A stretch of DNA of 64,000 nucleotides from Heliocidaris erythrogramma (GCA_025617745.1 CM046863.1:2666001-2730000), one strand, 5' to 3'; counted from the first letter of the stretch, positions 10,300 through 21,060 are shown. Notes: generated from the sequence alone by a model not told the origin. A program made the numbers and translations.

Positions 10300-11310
10300 G
10301 TGGCTTTTAAAGAGCATTATGGGGAAGGCCTTGGAGTGGTCGGTACAAAAGCTTTCTCACAAATATAGAACACAACTTGTTTCACTATGGAGTAGAGTTT
10401 AAAAAAAAACAGTTACTTGCGGAATTCCTCATGGGAGCATTCTTGACCCCCTAATTTTTATCATATATTTAAATGATTTTCAATATTCATCTCGCTTATT
10501 GTCATTTATTCTATACGCAGATGATTCAAGTGTATTTTTTGTCACAAGAACCCTCAAACCCTTCTTGAGGTTGTTAACACTGAGTTGCATTTTGTGAATG
10601 GATATTTGCTAACAGGCTTTCACTGAATTTAGACAAAACTAATTTTATGCTATTTAGCAAATCTATTTCAATTACCTGGAAATATTTCATTGAATAATGT
10701 TCAGATAAGCAGAGTTCAATCAACTAAACTCCTAGGACTTTTTATTGATGAAAAATGACTTGGAAAATACATACAAATCATATTTGCTAGATATTATCTA
10801 AAAAGACTGGTATAATGTACAAACTGATATCAATGTTCCCATCTCAAATTATGTTTATGTTATATTCCACTTTATTATGGTATTCTTGCCTGGGGTAATT
10901 CGACGAACTCCAACTGGATAACATTTTGGTAATACAAAAAAGAGCACGTATCATTTTTAACGCGCATGAACGAGCACACACGGGCCCTCTCTTCTATGAA
11001 AGGCGTATTTTGAAAGTTCACGATATTCTTAGTCTACAGCTGGGTTCTCTAATGTTTCAACTGAACAATTTAACGATTTACCTCAGGCACTCAGTTATAT
11101 GTTTACAAAAAACACCAACTGCATAACTATCCTACGCGTCAAGTTTTTTCATACCATCTACCAAAAACCAGAACACGATTTGCCTATAATACTGTTGTCT
11201 ATTCAGGTCCTAAATACTGGAATTATCTAAATTCGAATTAAAATGATCTGGAAGTATATTTGTATTTAAAAGAAAGTTAAAGAAGTATCTTTTGAGACCA
11301 TATTGTAATG
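10300..11310 (+). pseudogene. LINE ORF2, second part of RT and C-terminus
   Basis: Resumes the LINE. HYGxxGKALEW-like and RTQLVS segments (10305-10375) lead to CGIPHGSILDPLIFIIYLNDF (about 10420-10480; the usual Gln of PQGS is His here). The RT active site is ILYADDSSVFF (YADD at 10513-10524). KLLGLFIDEK, YGILAWGNS and VIQKRARIIFNAHERAHTGPLF (10927-10996) are the thumb and C-terminal motifs of this LINE class. Numerous stops and frame changes. The motif set is convincing and the protein is dead. Confidence 0.75.
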
Positions 11311-11596
11311 TAAAGATAACATTTAACAAATTCATAGTGACGAAGCTTTTCGACCTGCACTCATCGGGTCACAACGCAGGAATGAGAGAATACAAAAGTC
11401 AAGGAAGGGTGTATATACAGCGACCCGGATATGATCCGGGCACTCTAAAATAATCGAAGCTCTTGTACAAACTCCTTTTGTCGGCACCCTTCCTTGACTT
11501 TTGTATTTTCTTGTATTCTCTCATTCCTGCGTTGTGACCCGATGAGTGCAGGTCGAAAAGCTTCGTCACTATGAATTTGTTAAATGTTACCTTTAA
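11311..11596. repeat. Hairpin element with about 100-bp arms
   Basis: Arms at about 11311-11412 and 11490-11596 are near-perfect reverse complements. The right arm holds a 10-bp extra stretch (gtattttctt). The loop of about 75 bp carries a small inverted pair (cccggat / atccggg). It lies in the LINE's 3' region. No target duplication could be settled. Confidence 0.75.
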
Positions 11597-11815
11597 GTTT
11601 TGTAGTACCAATCTGTTTGTATATTGTAATGCGTAATACTGTACTCCCTGGTAATACTCTTGTACTTATCCGATAATGCATTCGATACATTTATGATATA
11701 ACATGCATGTGTACACTAACGATTACGTCATGGGGCATGGCGTAATCGTGAGTCATGGCTGCTATATATCTTGCTTCATTTATACAGTGTTTACTATGCT
11801 GCGACGTAGTGTTAA
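11597..11815. other. AT-rich spacer, probably LINE 3' region
   Basis: No frame or repeat recognised. A small inverted pair around cattacgtcatggg...cgtaatcgtgagtcatg (11720-11758) is noted only. Confidence 0.3.
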
Positions 11816-13070
11816 AAGAAGACACCACTGGCAAATTTTGAAAAAATATGTTGTTCTGCATGTCCCTAGGAACTAATCAGTATCGAAATTGTAATTTTTG
11901 AACAGCCTACAAGTGCGTATATTTTGATATAAAAAGTATGTTTTTGCCACTGTCGATACGCAAATTGGCTCGAGTCGGCCAAAGCTGTCACGTCATTGCA
12001 GCACTTTGAGTTTCCACCACAATGCGTGTGCGTTACGCGTCCGTAAAAGGAGACAATAGCATAGCATGCATACATATTCGTGGAGTTGCAAAAATGCCGT
12101 TGTGCCAAGCAATTAACTGTTCGAATCGTCGTGAAATTGTCCCGTTTAATTTTCTTTTTTTGCCATCCCTGATCCGAAGAAGGATAGAGAAAGGTGTGCT
12201 GTATGGATAAGGAACATTGGAACAACCAAATTCAACGTCAAAACGTACATTTATTCCCGTTTTCGAGTGGTCTGTGAAGACCATTTTGACGTTCGAGACC
12301 AACGTTACCTACAAGCCGTGTGCCTGGGATACAAACCCAGGAAGCTGCTAAAGCCAGACGCTGTACCAACCATATTCTCCCACAAAATCTTTACAAGCAA
12401 GCAATCTTTCTTCGCCCAGAAAATCCCTCATTCATCTCCTTAGCTTAGATTACAAGCTTATTGAAGAATGTGATCAGATTTTACTTGAAGATTAACCAGG
12501 AATTTATGTTAATGTCGTACTTGCTATCTATATCGCGAACGTAAGAACGTAAACAATGCAGCTTGCTGCATTAGCTTTCCGCGCGTGCCTTAAAGTACAC
12601 GCGTTAATGGGAAGCACGTACGAACGATCACAAACAGTAGTGCCAATTTTAATTTTATTAATTCGATAAATTGTGAAAAAAATTTGCTAAAGCACTTTAT
12701 TTTTTCAGCAGATAACATTCAAAAATACCAAAAACTGAAAAATGAATAACATTTTCTTTTTGTCATACATAATTGTCTCACAAATAGCATTTTTATAGGC
12801 GCTGTGAAAGCGATCTGTGTAATGCTCCAAAACGGCATTACTGTGATTTGCCGTGGTAAAACCACAGAACTCCAAAAGACGTCTTTTGGTAGTCCTTCAG
12901 TGACGTAACGGATTTTTGCGGCTCGTACTAGTAGATATTGTAATATTTATTTTTTTTAAATCGAGATCTATGATTTTATCGACCTGAGCGATGAGTTTTT
13001 TGGTCAATCTGACTAGTTTTATAACATTAAAAATTGTAAGAGTGCTAAAATTTGTCAGTGGTGTCTTCTT
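11816..13070 (+). mobile_element. Kolobok-type element, 1255 bp, TTAA-flanked, THAP-containing
   Basis: Inverted ends AAGAAGACACCACTG continue for about 23 bp with one mismatch, bordered by TTAA at 11812-11815 and 13071-13074. The interior holds a THAP zinc-finger sequence (separate entry) and no further transposase. Kolobok is the superfamily that combines TTAA target duplications with a transposase carrying a THAP domain, so a deletion derivative of a Kolobok element is the best reading. A THAP exon captured by a piggyBac-like MITE is the alternative. Confidence 0.75.
12094..12443 (+). pseudogene. THAP zinc-finger domain, one frameshift
   Basis: ATG at 12094 begins MPLCQAINCSNRR, the Cys-pair start of a THAP (C2CH) DNA-binding domain. 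Within the T run at about 12139-12160 the frame slips by one base and then reads FFAIPDPKKDRERCAVWI, RVVCEDHF (Cys 12273, His 12282) and LKPDAVPTIF, the closing AVPTIF signature. The domain is complete but for the slip. A stop at 12441-12443 ends the frame soon after, so no catalytic part follows. THAP domains bind specific DNA and in P and Kolobok transposases recognise element ends. Homopolymer slippage could also be an assembly error. Confidence 0.8.
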
Positions 13071-13099
13071 TTAAAAAATCTTTACATTGAAATAACAGC

Positions 13100-13552
13100 T
13101 ACATATCCCCTTGCAATAAAGTCTGTTTATCCTTTCCTGTCTTGTAGAGTACCCGTGCGTCCCCGTTCGTGTGACAATCTATGTCTACGTTCTGTAATGT
13201 TTTTGTTCTTCTGTTCAGTTCCTCCCTTCCTATAGCTTCCTTTTCCTTCCTTTCTTTAATTCCTCTTTTCTCCCTTCTATTATTATTTTCTTCTACATGT
13301 CTGTAAATTATTTATTAAATGGGGCCTATCCACAACAAGCCTAGCTTTACTTTAGGCCCTCCACTTTATATACATGAACATATTTTTTTGAATTACATGT
13401 ACTCTCTTTATTTTCAAATTCTTTAACTAATGTGACATACCTGTCCTTGAATTATGTAACCGATTTCTATTATTCCAGAATGTATTTTAAAATGTATGAT
13501 TTGTATTTTGATTGATTTGTGTGGAAATAAACTAAACTGAAACTGAACTGAA
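13100..13552 (+). mobile_element. LINE 3' end (CR1/L2-like UTR and tail)
   Basis: The stretch ttattaaatggggcctatccacaac... and the terminal (CTGAAA/CTGAACTGAA) tail with an AATAAA signal (13527-13532) have the look of a CR1/L2-like 3' UTR. It may be the true 3' end of the LINE at 1400-11310, displaced by the hairpin and Kolobok insertions, or a separate fragment. Confidence 0.5.
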
Positions 13553-13561
13553 AGATACGCA

Positions 13562-14890
13562 CATAAATTGCCTGTCTCTGAATGTGAGACGCTTGGGATC
13601 AGGGTTTCGGAGACAAAAAGTTTTCGGATGGTTGCAGGAAAAAGAAGCTGACATTGTTTTCCTCCAAAAAACTTTTAGTTCCGAAGACATAGAAAGCAGC
13701 TGGTCTTCGATATGGAGCGGCGAGGTATTTTTTCTCATGGGTCCTCTCATAGCTGCGGGGTTATGATACTTTCAAATTCAAAGCTTGATTTCGAAATTGT
13801 TTCTAAAAATATCTCAAGAGACGGTAGATATTTGATTTTAAAGGGATACTCAACCGCAGATTGTGGACGTTTTAATGCCGCGAGAGGGCAACGTGATCGT
13901 TACCCGATCATGCCGTTGCTCCGCGGGGCGCAAACCTCGGATAGACTGGTCGCCGCACAAACATGCACGCTCCGTCTGAGCTCGAGCTCTCGTGCGAGAT
14001 TCGGTCGGCTTCGTGCAGTCGAAATGTAATCCCACTTGTCCAACAGACGCGTTCGACGCACAAACTTTGTGTATGAATTGGGCTTACGCAATCCTGACTT
14101 TCCCCACGGCCGCCCGGTGGCGTATCCCTTTAAGAATTGCTATAGACGGAAATGAACTCATTATATGCAACGTATATGCACCCACTGCAGATAAAATAAC
14201 TGAGCAAATATATTTTTTGAAAATGTATTCAGTACTTTAAACTCGTTTGATGACCTAGCGATGACTCCGATAATATTCGGTGGCGACTTCGTGATTATGA
14301 ATTCCAATGTAGATCGGCAAGGTGGACATCCCCATCCCTCGCTGACAATAATCAACCAACTGCAAAACAATGCAAAACGATTTAGACGTCATTGACATAT
14401 GGCGCATACTAACCCCTCCGCACGCAAATATACCTGGAAACAAATGCGGCCATTGATCAAGAGCCGACTGGCTATCTGGTTTGTCTCCGAAATCCTACAA
14501 GATTACATAAGTAAGATCGATACGATACCGGGGGTAGGATCGGATCATCTAGCTATTATTTTAGAAATTAAAGTGCAAAGAGAAAGAAGATGTAATTCTA
14601 TGAATTGGAAGTTCAACAATAGCCTATGTGATGATGAGGTTTTTGCACTGAAATGTCAAAATATCTTGACTTGTGGATTATTGGAGATTTTACAATTTGA
14701 TGATTCAAGAATAGGACGGGAATATTTAAAGTATAATATCCGTCTATTTTCACGAACATACAGTATTAAAAAGGCACGGGAAAACAGAGAAAGTCGAAGG
14801 GAGTTGAAAGGAAAACTGAAAAGACTACAATTTCTTCTAGAGTCTGACATATGTGGAGGAATACAATCAAGCTCAAAATGAATACGATTA
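13562..14890 (+). pseudogene. L1/Tx1-like ORF2, endonuclease domain
   Basis: INCLSLNVRRLGSGFRRQ and KEADIVFLQKTFSS (Gln-Lys where Gln-Glu is the rule, so the catalytic Glu is lost) start at 13563. SHGSSHSCGVMIL appears in a shifted frame. After removing the MITE the sequence RYLIL joins IAIDGNELIICNVYAP. Then come GGDFVIMN (14280, catalytic Asp) and IPGVGSDHLAIILEIK (14527-14571, Asp-His). The 160-codon frame 14399-14878 carries the end of the domain and a basic linker. Loss of the Glu and several shifts show it is dead. Confidence 0.75.
13842..14129. mobile_element. 288-bp TTAA MITE with AGGGATAC ends, copy 1
   Basis: Inverted ends AGGGATACTC / rc AGGGATACGC, TTAA at 13838-13841 and 14130-14133. 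Excision rejoins the LINE reading frame exactly (L-I-L to I-A-I-D-G). Other copies: 56772-57029 (inverted) and 63340-63452 (internally deleted). It is unusually GC-rich for this window. Either Kolobok or piggyBac machinery could have moved it. Confidence 0.85.
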
Positions 14891-15199
14891 GATTACATAA
14901 CACAATGTCTTATCGTAAGGTCTAGGGCAAACTGGATGGAGCATGGTGAGAAGAATACAAAGTTCTTTTTTAATTTAGAAAAGTCCACAAAAATAAATGA
15001 TCAATCTTTATGTTGAAACAAGATGATGACATTCTTACAAACGAAAAAGACATTAATTCCAAAATAAAATCATTTTATACAGAACTATATAGGGAGCCTA
15101 ACATTTGCCGTACTCAGAATTCTTCATTTGTAGAACAAGAAAATAGTTATCTTCAAATTCTAGGATAAAATGTGATTCGCCTTTAACATTAGGAGAATG

Positions 15200-16025
15200 T
15201 ACATCGTCCTTATTTGTTATGCCAAAAAACAAGTCACCTGGAAATTACGGTATTACTGTTGAGTTTTACTGTAAATTCTGGAATCAGATTGGTCAGCTTT
15301 TGGTAGAGAATCTCAATTATAGCTTCGAAAAGGGTCAATTTTCAAGTTCACAAAGGCAAGGTATGATAACGCTGATATCTAAGAAAGGAAAGGACAAAAC
15401 GTTGATTGAAAATTATCGGCCAATTACTCTAGTGAATGTTGATTTGAAAATTGGATCCAAAGCGTTTGCGGAAAGATTGAAGAAAGTTTTACCCAGTTTG
15501 ATTCACCCTGATCAAGTAGCTTTTTTGAAGGACAGATATATTGGAGAAGCTGTCCGGACAGTGAAAGACGTTCTGTTCTTTTCCAAATTGAAAAATATTC
15601 CGGGCATTCTGTTAAGCCTAGATTTTCAGAAGGCATTTGATTCGCTCGATCACTCTTTTTTGTCAAATGTGCTCAGATCCTTTAACTTCGGCGAGTGTTT
15701 TTGTAACTATATTAGGGCTTTATATACCAATTTAGAAAGTTGTGTGATGAATTGGTGTGTCTCATCGAGTTATTTTCTGGTTGACAGGGGGGTGCGACAG
15801 GGGGACCCATTGTCCCCGTACTTATTTGTTTTAGCGATAGAAACACTTGCTATCAATATTCGTAAAAAATGAGGCAATACGTGGTTTGAAAATATCAGAT
15901 AACGTAGAACTGAAAATGTCACTGTATGCGGATGACATCACGTTTTTCATTTCGGACAACTTTCCACTTAGCCATCTCTTAACCACTTTGGGGAAATTTC
16001 GACAGGAATCATCGCTATCTATTAA
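15200..16025 (+). pseudogene. L1/Tx1-like ORF2, reverse transcriptase core
   Basis: The frame 15219-15869 reads MPKNKSPGNYGITVEFY, RQGMITLISKKGKDKTLIENYRPITLVN, HPDQVAFLKDRYIGEAVRTV, LSLDFQKAFDSLDHSFL (first catalytic Asp) and RGVRQGDPLSPYLFVLAIE. After a frame change near 15870 it reads MSLYADDITFFI (YADD, catalytic Asp pair, about 15927-15938) and SSLSIN, where the TTAA of the next MITE cuts it. All RT catalytic residues are present. This is the best-preserved piece of this LINE. Confidence 0.85.
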
Positions 16026-16491
16026 CCCTTACTGTGCCAAGGGTTTTAGCTCTCTTCAAAATGGGATCAATGTTTACTTTTCAAATGTCTCCACTTCATT
16101 AACTATCATTTTGCAAAATATTGTGTACATAACTTGTAGGAAATTTACTACCATTTCTTATGATACCAAACATTATTAATTTACCGAACTTTATGCATGA
16201 GAATTATTGAAAATTACATTTGAGTTTCTTTTTTGTTCATTATTTTTTGGTTTCTCATTTGTTTACTATTGTTTAATGTTGAAATAAGGTAATATCTTTT
16301 TAAAAATCTGCAATTTTCTCTAAAAATTTCTATGGTAGCATATAATTATAATCATATATTCACAATGCTTGATTTATGCTAAAAGTTTTGATGTACATTG
16401 ACCACCATATACCTTTTCTGTGGTCGAGCAATTGGTGAATGAATATGACAAGTCTATCTGTCACGTATACGTGCCATCGGCACTGAAAGAG
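16026..16491. mobile_element. 466-bp piggyBac-like MITE
   Basis: TTAA at 16022-16025 and 16492-16495. Ends CCCTTACTGTGCC and rc CTCTTTCAGTGCC are imperfect inverted repeats of the CCCTTT...GTGCC kind seen in piggyBac-derived MITEs. Removal rejoins LSIN to ITKTKAMW of the LINE. No coding capacity. Confidence 0.75.
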
Positions 16492-16495
16492 TTAA

Positions 16496-18010
16496 CATTA
16501 CTAAAACAAAGGCAATGTGGAAAGGGACTGCTAGAGATAATCTACATTCACTAAGAGAATATTCAGTTTGAGAAGTCCCTGACTATTCTCGGCGTCAATA
16601 TTATCTTACTCACCTAATGTCTTTCTTTACAATTGCAAAGAATTCTTGAGAAAATTAAAGGGCAATTGAATTTATGGAGACTTCGTAACTTAGCTTTAAT
16701 TGGTAAAATACAAATTGTCAAACATTTGCTTTTTCGCAATTACTGTACCTTGCAAGCATATATAAAATTCCTGATGGGTATATCAAGGAAGTAAATAAGT
16801 TAAGTTTTGTTGGTTCATCTGGCATATGGCCCAGACAAGATCAAGCGGGAAGTAAAGGTTAAACAATATGAAGATGGGGGACTGAAAATGCTATTTTTAC
16901 GTCAAGTTCAATAGGATGGAAAGCTATTCTTCTCACTTTGCTGCAAAATGTAGGGGAGACTTTATTTTTTATTGTAACTATGACCTTAAAAGTCTGAACC
17001 CAGTAATCCCCAAGTGGTATAAAGAAGTTGAATGAATGAATGAATGAATGAATTTCATAATACTGCAAAAATCTGTCATGAACATTACAATTGAAGAGCG
17101 TACATCGTTCAAAATTTCGAATACAGATATCACAATCAATAACAATTCCAATGTAGCCTACATGTAGTCAAAAGTGAAAAATTTACATTAGTCAATAGAA
17201 AAAACAGTATCATGGGAGAACCTAAGTTATGGATGCTTGGAGTATAGTGTTTCAGAAAAACATTCAAATATCAAACCAAATAATTTGGAATAATAAATGT
17301 ATATTACAAGGTGGAAAATCAATATGTAAGTTTAGTATAAAAGAAAAGGGATTTGTAAAGGTGGTTCATATGTTAGACGATTTTGGAAGACAATTACGTT
17401 GGAAAGGCGCCAAAGGAAAGGGATTAACATCTGTAGAATATTTTGTACTTCTCGATTGTTACAAGAAAATGCCATCGGCATGGAAATCCTTTTTCCTTCT
17501 TCAAAACTTTCAGTCTCTTGTCAATCCAATAGGACCAATTCCCATGGTTACTATCGATGGCATTCCGCGGGAAGCAGTGGATATACCAAAGAAAATATAT
17601 TCCTCATTTTTTACTGGCGGAAAATAATCCAACATCAAATGTATTCCTACGTTTAAATGAAACCATAATCAACAAATAACACAAAGTTCTACTAACACTT
17701 CCTTTTCGTATTACTATAGATACAAAGCTACGAGCTTTACAATTTAATTCCTTAATGATTTGATCCCTACTAAAGTTTGGCTCTACCGTATTCACAAAGT
17801 AACCGATACGAAGTGTTTATTTTGCGAGGTCACCCGAAACTCTGGTACACCTTTTCATTTTCTGTCAAGTTATTAACGAATTCTGGAATGATCTAGACAC
17901 CCTTTTGCAGAATTTAATCTCCCAACTCTTTTTTATAGAAAATAAAGTTCTTTGTGGTATTTATGAGCTCCAAAAGTCTAGAAATATTTACCTTTCATTT
18001 TTTTTTTGCT
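16496..18010 (+). pseudogene. L1/Tx1-like ORF2, C-terminal region
   Basis: Starts ITKTKAMWKGTAR after the MITE and is heavily broken to about 17200. The best piece is 17229-17624: NQIIWNNKCILQGGKSI, FVKVVHMLDDFG, then a run to SSFFTGG, which fits the C-terminal part of L1/Tx1 proteins. About 17800-17960 has a Cys/His remnant (tgttTATTTTGCGAGGT...) typical of the end of these proteins. Non-functional. Confidence 0.65.
17030..17052. repeat. (GAAT)n microsatellite
   Basis: Five to six GAAT units within the LINE C-terminal region, marking a small insertion or slippage. Confidence 0.85.
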
Positions 18011-18362
18011 GCTGCTAGGTAAAGAATATATTTGCAGTTGTCGTTGCCGCGATACTCTCCGCCACTTTTGTAATTATCTGTTGTCGTTTGAATCTGTTGA
18101 ACATTACATTATGCAAAGGAAAGGCAAATAATTAGGTTTGCATGCTGGTAAATGAACCAGCTTTTTTAATATCATTAAGGGTCAATAAGAACAGGAAGTT
18201 GTTTGTTCAATTTGCTTCAATTTTCCATTTCCGGCCAGGTGCCTGCTCTCTATGATATTTGTTTAATTTTATTTCTGGTATACGTAGTCCTTTTTTATAT
18301 TTTGTATAATCTCACATAATTTTTAGTACAGTAATTGTCAAGTCAGCCATGGTTGATTTTCT

Positions 18363-18404
18363 CTGTATGTTAGACATGTACATATCTACATGTCTAACAT
18401 ACAG
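18363..18404. repeat. Perfect 18-bp-arm palindrome
   Basis: CTGTATGTTAGACATGTA (18363-18380) is followed by a 6-base loop and its exact complement (18387-18404). It lies in the 3' UTR of the L1/Tx1-like LINE, about 75 bp before the tail, where an RNA hairpin might serve recognition by the reverse transcriptase. Confidence 0.8.
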
Positions 18405-18478
18405 ATTGTATGTTATATTATGTTTCATTTGAAATGCAAAGGATCAATAAAGCAAGAATTACAAAACAAAACAAAAAA

Positions 18479-18788
18479 TAGGGGATATTGCTCGCCTCTG
18501 GCTGCATAGGGAGAGGGCTGAGTTGAGTCTGTGTTGAAAACTCGTTTAGAACGAAAAAAGCGGTATTTTCCTCACAAGTAACCTCCATTTTAGTAATGTT
18601 ACATAATAGGAAATATTGTGTAATTTATCCGGCCGATCTGGGTACAAATGTCTATCGTGGATAGTCTCTCAAACTGAGACGCGTTTTCCCGTGTAATAGG
18701 ACCCGGTGCGAAGTGCGCTGAGCAAATGCACGTGAGTTGTTCATATAAATGATTTGAATCGTATATACGAGTCTTTCTTTTAACCATA
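18479..18788. other. Spacer, no gene seen
   Basis: No frame or repeat family recognised between the LINE tail and the tandem array. Confidence 0.4.
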
Positions 18789-18868
18789 TGCTACAGTCAC
18801 ACACGGCCGGGTCACAAAACGGATTTGATCCGGGTGAAAGTGAGCCGGATTAGTCCCGGAATGGAGGG
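18789..18868. mobile_element. Truncated Harbinger-type terminus
   Basis: TGCTACAGTCACACACGGCC and about 60 further bases form a second, separate 5' end of the family whose complete copy begins at 18876. It has no matching right end of its own. Confidence 0.6.
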
Positions 18869-18875
18869 TAATTTA

Positions 18876-19322
18876 TGCTAAAGTCACACACGGCCGGGTC
18901 CATAAGAAATTAAAACCTATCAACCGGTCTGACCCGTATTGACCCGTATCGAACCGTATAAAAATCCGCTTTAAATCCTTAACTGAATCCTTTTCGACCC
19001 CTATCGACCCGTGTCAACCCGCTTCGACTACCTTGTCATCATCCGTTGCATGAAGGCAATGCAGTATACGGCAAGGGTCCATACGGTTTAACGCTGCGGG
19101 TCGATGCGAGTCAATGAGGTTCGAACCGGGTCAATTCGGATATCAATACGGAGTTGAAATCCGTGAGAACATTTTGAACATGACCAAAAAATGTTCACCG
19201 CCGTATCGTAGCCCCCGGAATCCACCAGCAATTGGCACGGGTTACGATGCGGGTCAATGCGAATCTCTACGGCTCCAACCTTATGGACCCTGTTCGAAAT
19301 CCGGCCGTGTGTGACTGTAGCA
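18876..19322. mobile_element. 447-bp Harbinger-type MITE, TTA-flanked
   Basis: Ends TGCTAAAGTCACACACGGCC and rc TGCTACAGTCACACACGGCC, with TTA at 18873-18875 and 19323-19325 (3-bp TWA duplications are the Harbinger mark). The interior is built from many variants of GACCCGTATCGA. Truncated copies in the other array units are 24925-24999 and 44641-44907, with the same right end and TTA. Confidence 0.75.
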
Positions 19323-20782
19323 TTAGTGAGCGTATACTTCAGATCGATGCATTATCGTGAAATAAGTCACCCCTCATTTACTCAGTACAGTGTCGGTTTA
19401 TTGTGTGCAACGCTATTATGGTGTCTTCGAAAATCCTCTGATTTGGTCCGTACCGACAAACCATCGGTAGGACAGAAGAGGCTGCTACACCGCATATCAA
19501 AAGTCAAAGTAATGTCACATTCCTAGCACGCATGCACAGCGTGATTTATGGCAGCAGCGCTAGCTCGGCCTAGTGGGGAAAGCATATCACGGTAACGTGA
19601 GTACATGTATTGCCAAACGAGAGAAACCGCTGCCCTTTGTGCATACAGCGGGCATAACTGTGAATAATAAAGGGATCATGCCACATGAAGTATTAGCGTC
19701 ACTCATCAGGCGAATTGCGGGGGACTCTCACGGATTTTGATGCAAAATACATAAGCGACAAAAGAGATGGACGAGTTATCCTATAAAGTATTCTTATTGT
19801 CTGGTAAGAGCAATGCAAAGGGCGTCGAATTTATTTTAAAGGTTACTTAGACATATTAAGGTAGAAAGGTCGGGATGTGGGGATTCAGTATTTGATTTTT
19901 CGGATCGATACTCAAGTTTATAAGGAGAATGTATGGATGAGGGCTGATTGGAGTAAGAGGCGGAGGAGAGGCGGTGGCCTTGGGGTTGGAGTGAGGTACT
20001 CCCCCCCCCCCCCTCCCCCTTTTTATATATATATATATAATCTCATCTTATATACATATCTCGTCTTATCGTTTTAGAGATCATCTTTCCCTATGGTTTA
20101 TCTTACTTATTTCTCTTATCTCCATTTCTTGCTATTTTTTTTCTCCTTGATTATAATTATATTCATCTGTCTCTCTTTATCTCTCCCTCTCTTCAATTAT
20201 CGTTGTATATATCATCCTTTCTTCATCTTTGTCCCATTTTCTCACTTTTTTCTCCTTTATTATATTCCTCCGTCTCTCTGTATATCATTCTTTGTCTTTA
20301 CGATTAACAAGTTTTCTTTAAAATATCAAATGATATCACAAATGAATCATATATCATTTATTTTGTAACAAGGGTGTATAACACTTAGCAGTAAATCCAA
20401 TGGTGAAAATGACAGTGGTGTCCACACCTCCCCCCCCCCCCCCCCCCAATATGTCCCCAGAAATAAATTTCTGATTCTGTTTCAAAGTTTGTCACGGTAA
20501 TTATGGGATGTTATATGTAGTTTCCCTAATTTGTCACTCTCGCTCTCTCTATCATTTCACCCTTCCTTCCCCCCCCCCCCCCCACTTCTCTCTTACTCTA
20601 TTTAATTTTTTTTTCTGTTTCTCTTTATTTACTTTATTTAACCGAAATTGCTCTCCTTCTCGCCGCTCATCATGAACCTATTTCATTCTCCCTCTCCCTT
20701 CTCACCCCACCCCTCTAATCTCTTTTCTTCTCTCTCTCTCTCTGTATCTCTCTCTGTCACACACACATACACACACAGTCTT

Positions 20783-20968
20783 GTATTGCTTTATTTCCGA
20801 GGACAAGTATTGTTCCTCTATTGTTCCTCCGTCCTCGGACAGTCGACGGAATAAAGCACAAATTCATTGTTCGACGTTCGAGGACTATTGTCCGGCTTCC
20901 GAGGACCATTCATGTCATGATTTTTTTTTGTTCTCTGTCCGAAAATGTCCTCGGACATACTGCTAAAC
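20783..20968. mobile_element. Short insertion with repeated CCGAGGAC motif
   Basis: Present in unit 1 and absent from units 2 and 3 at the same place. It contains about five forward or reverse copies of TTCCGAGGAC/GTCCTCGGAC, with one near each end. A second copy is at 58258-58446 in a similar polypyrimidine setting. Confidence 0.55.
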
Positions 20969-21060
20969 ACGCCAACACCCACACACACACCCAACATTTT
21001 TCATACCCTTTCGAAACAAAACATATTTCACTAAATACACCCAAGTCGCTTTTCTAACCT

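Larger units (their letters stand above)
1400..11310 (+). mobile_element. CR1/L2-like LINE, interrupted by insertions
   Basis: A non-LTR retrotransposon in + orientation. An intact ORF1 (1632-2588) is followed by an ORF2 with AP-type endonuclease, reverse transcriptase and a C-terminal region. ORF2 is read in pieces: endonuclease 3007-3942, linker and first half of RT 4883-5640, second half of RT and C-terminus about 10300-11310. Two insertions cut it: a 932-bp MITE at 3947-4878 and a larger block at about 5641-10300. The RT segment between the motifs on either side of the second insertion (roughly 110 codons) is missing, so that event also deleted LINE sequence. The 5' limit is a guess: about 230 bp before ORF1 could be its 5' UTR. 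Clade naming rests on the endonuclease and RT motifs only. Confidence 0.75.
13553..18478 (+). mobile_element. L1/Tx1-like LINE, degenerate, with nested MITEs
   Basis: A second LINE of a different clade, + strand. Only ORF2 is present: it starts directly at the endonuclease, abutting the previous LINE tail, so it is 5' truncated. Endonuclease 13562-14570, RT core 15200-16025 and 16496 on, C-terminal region to about 18000, then a 3' UTR ending in an A-rich tail (aaaacaaaacaaaaaa, 18462-18478). MITEs at 13842-14129 and 16026-16491 interrupt it, and both excise cleanly in silico to restore frame. Many stops and shifts; inactive. Confidence 0.8.

Noticed and set aside
19877-20077. Frames repeated at 19877, 25551 and 45468
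   Set aside because: Shared because the array is duplicated; they run into poly-C and TA repeats and show no sign of a real protein.
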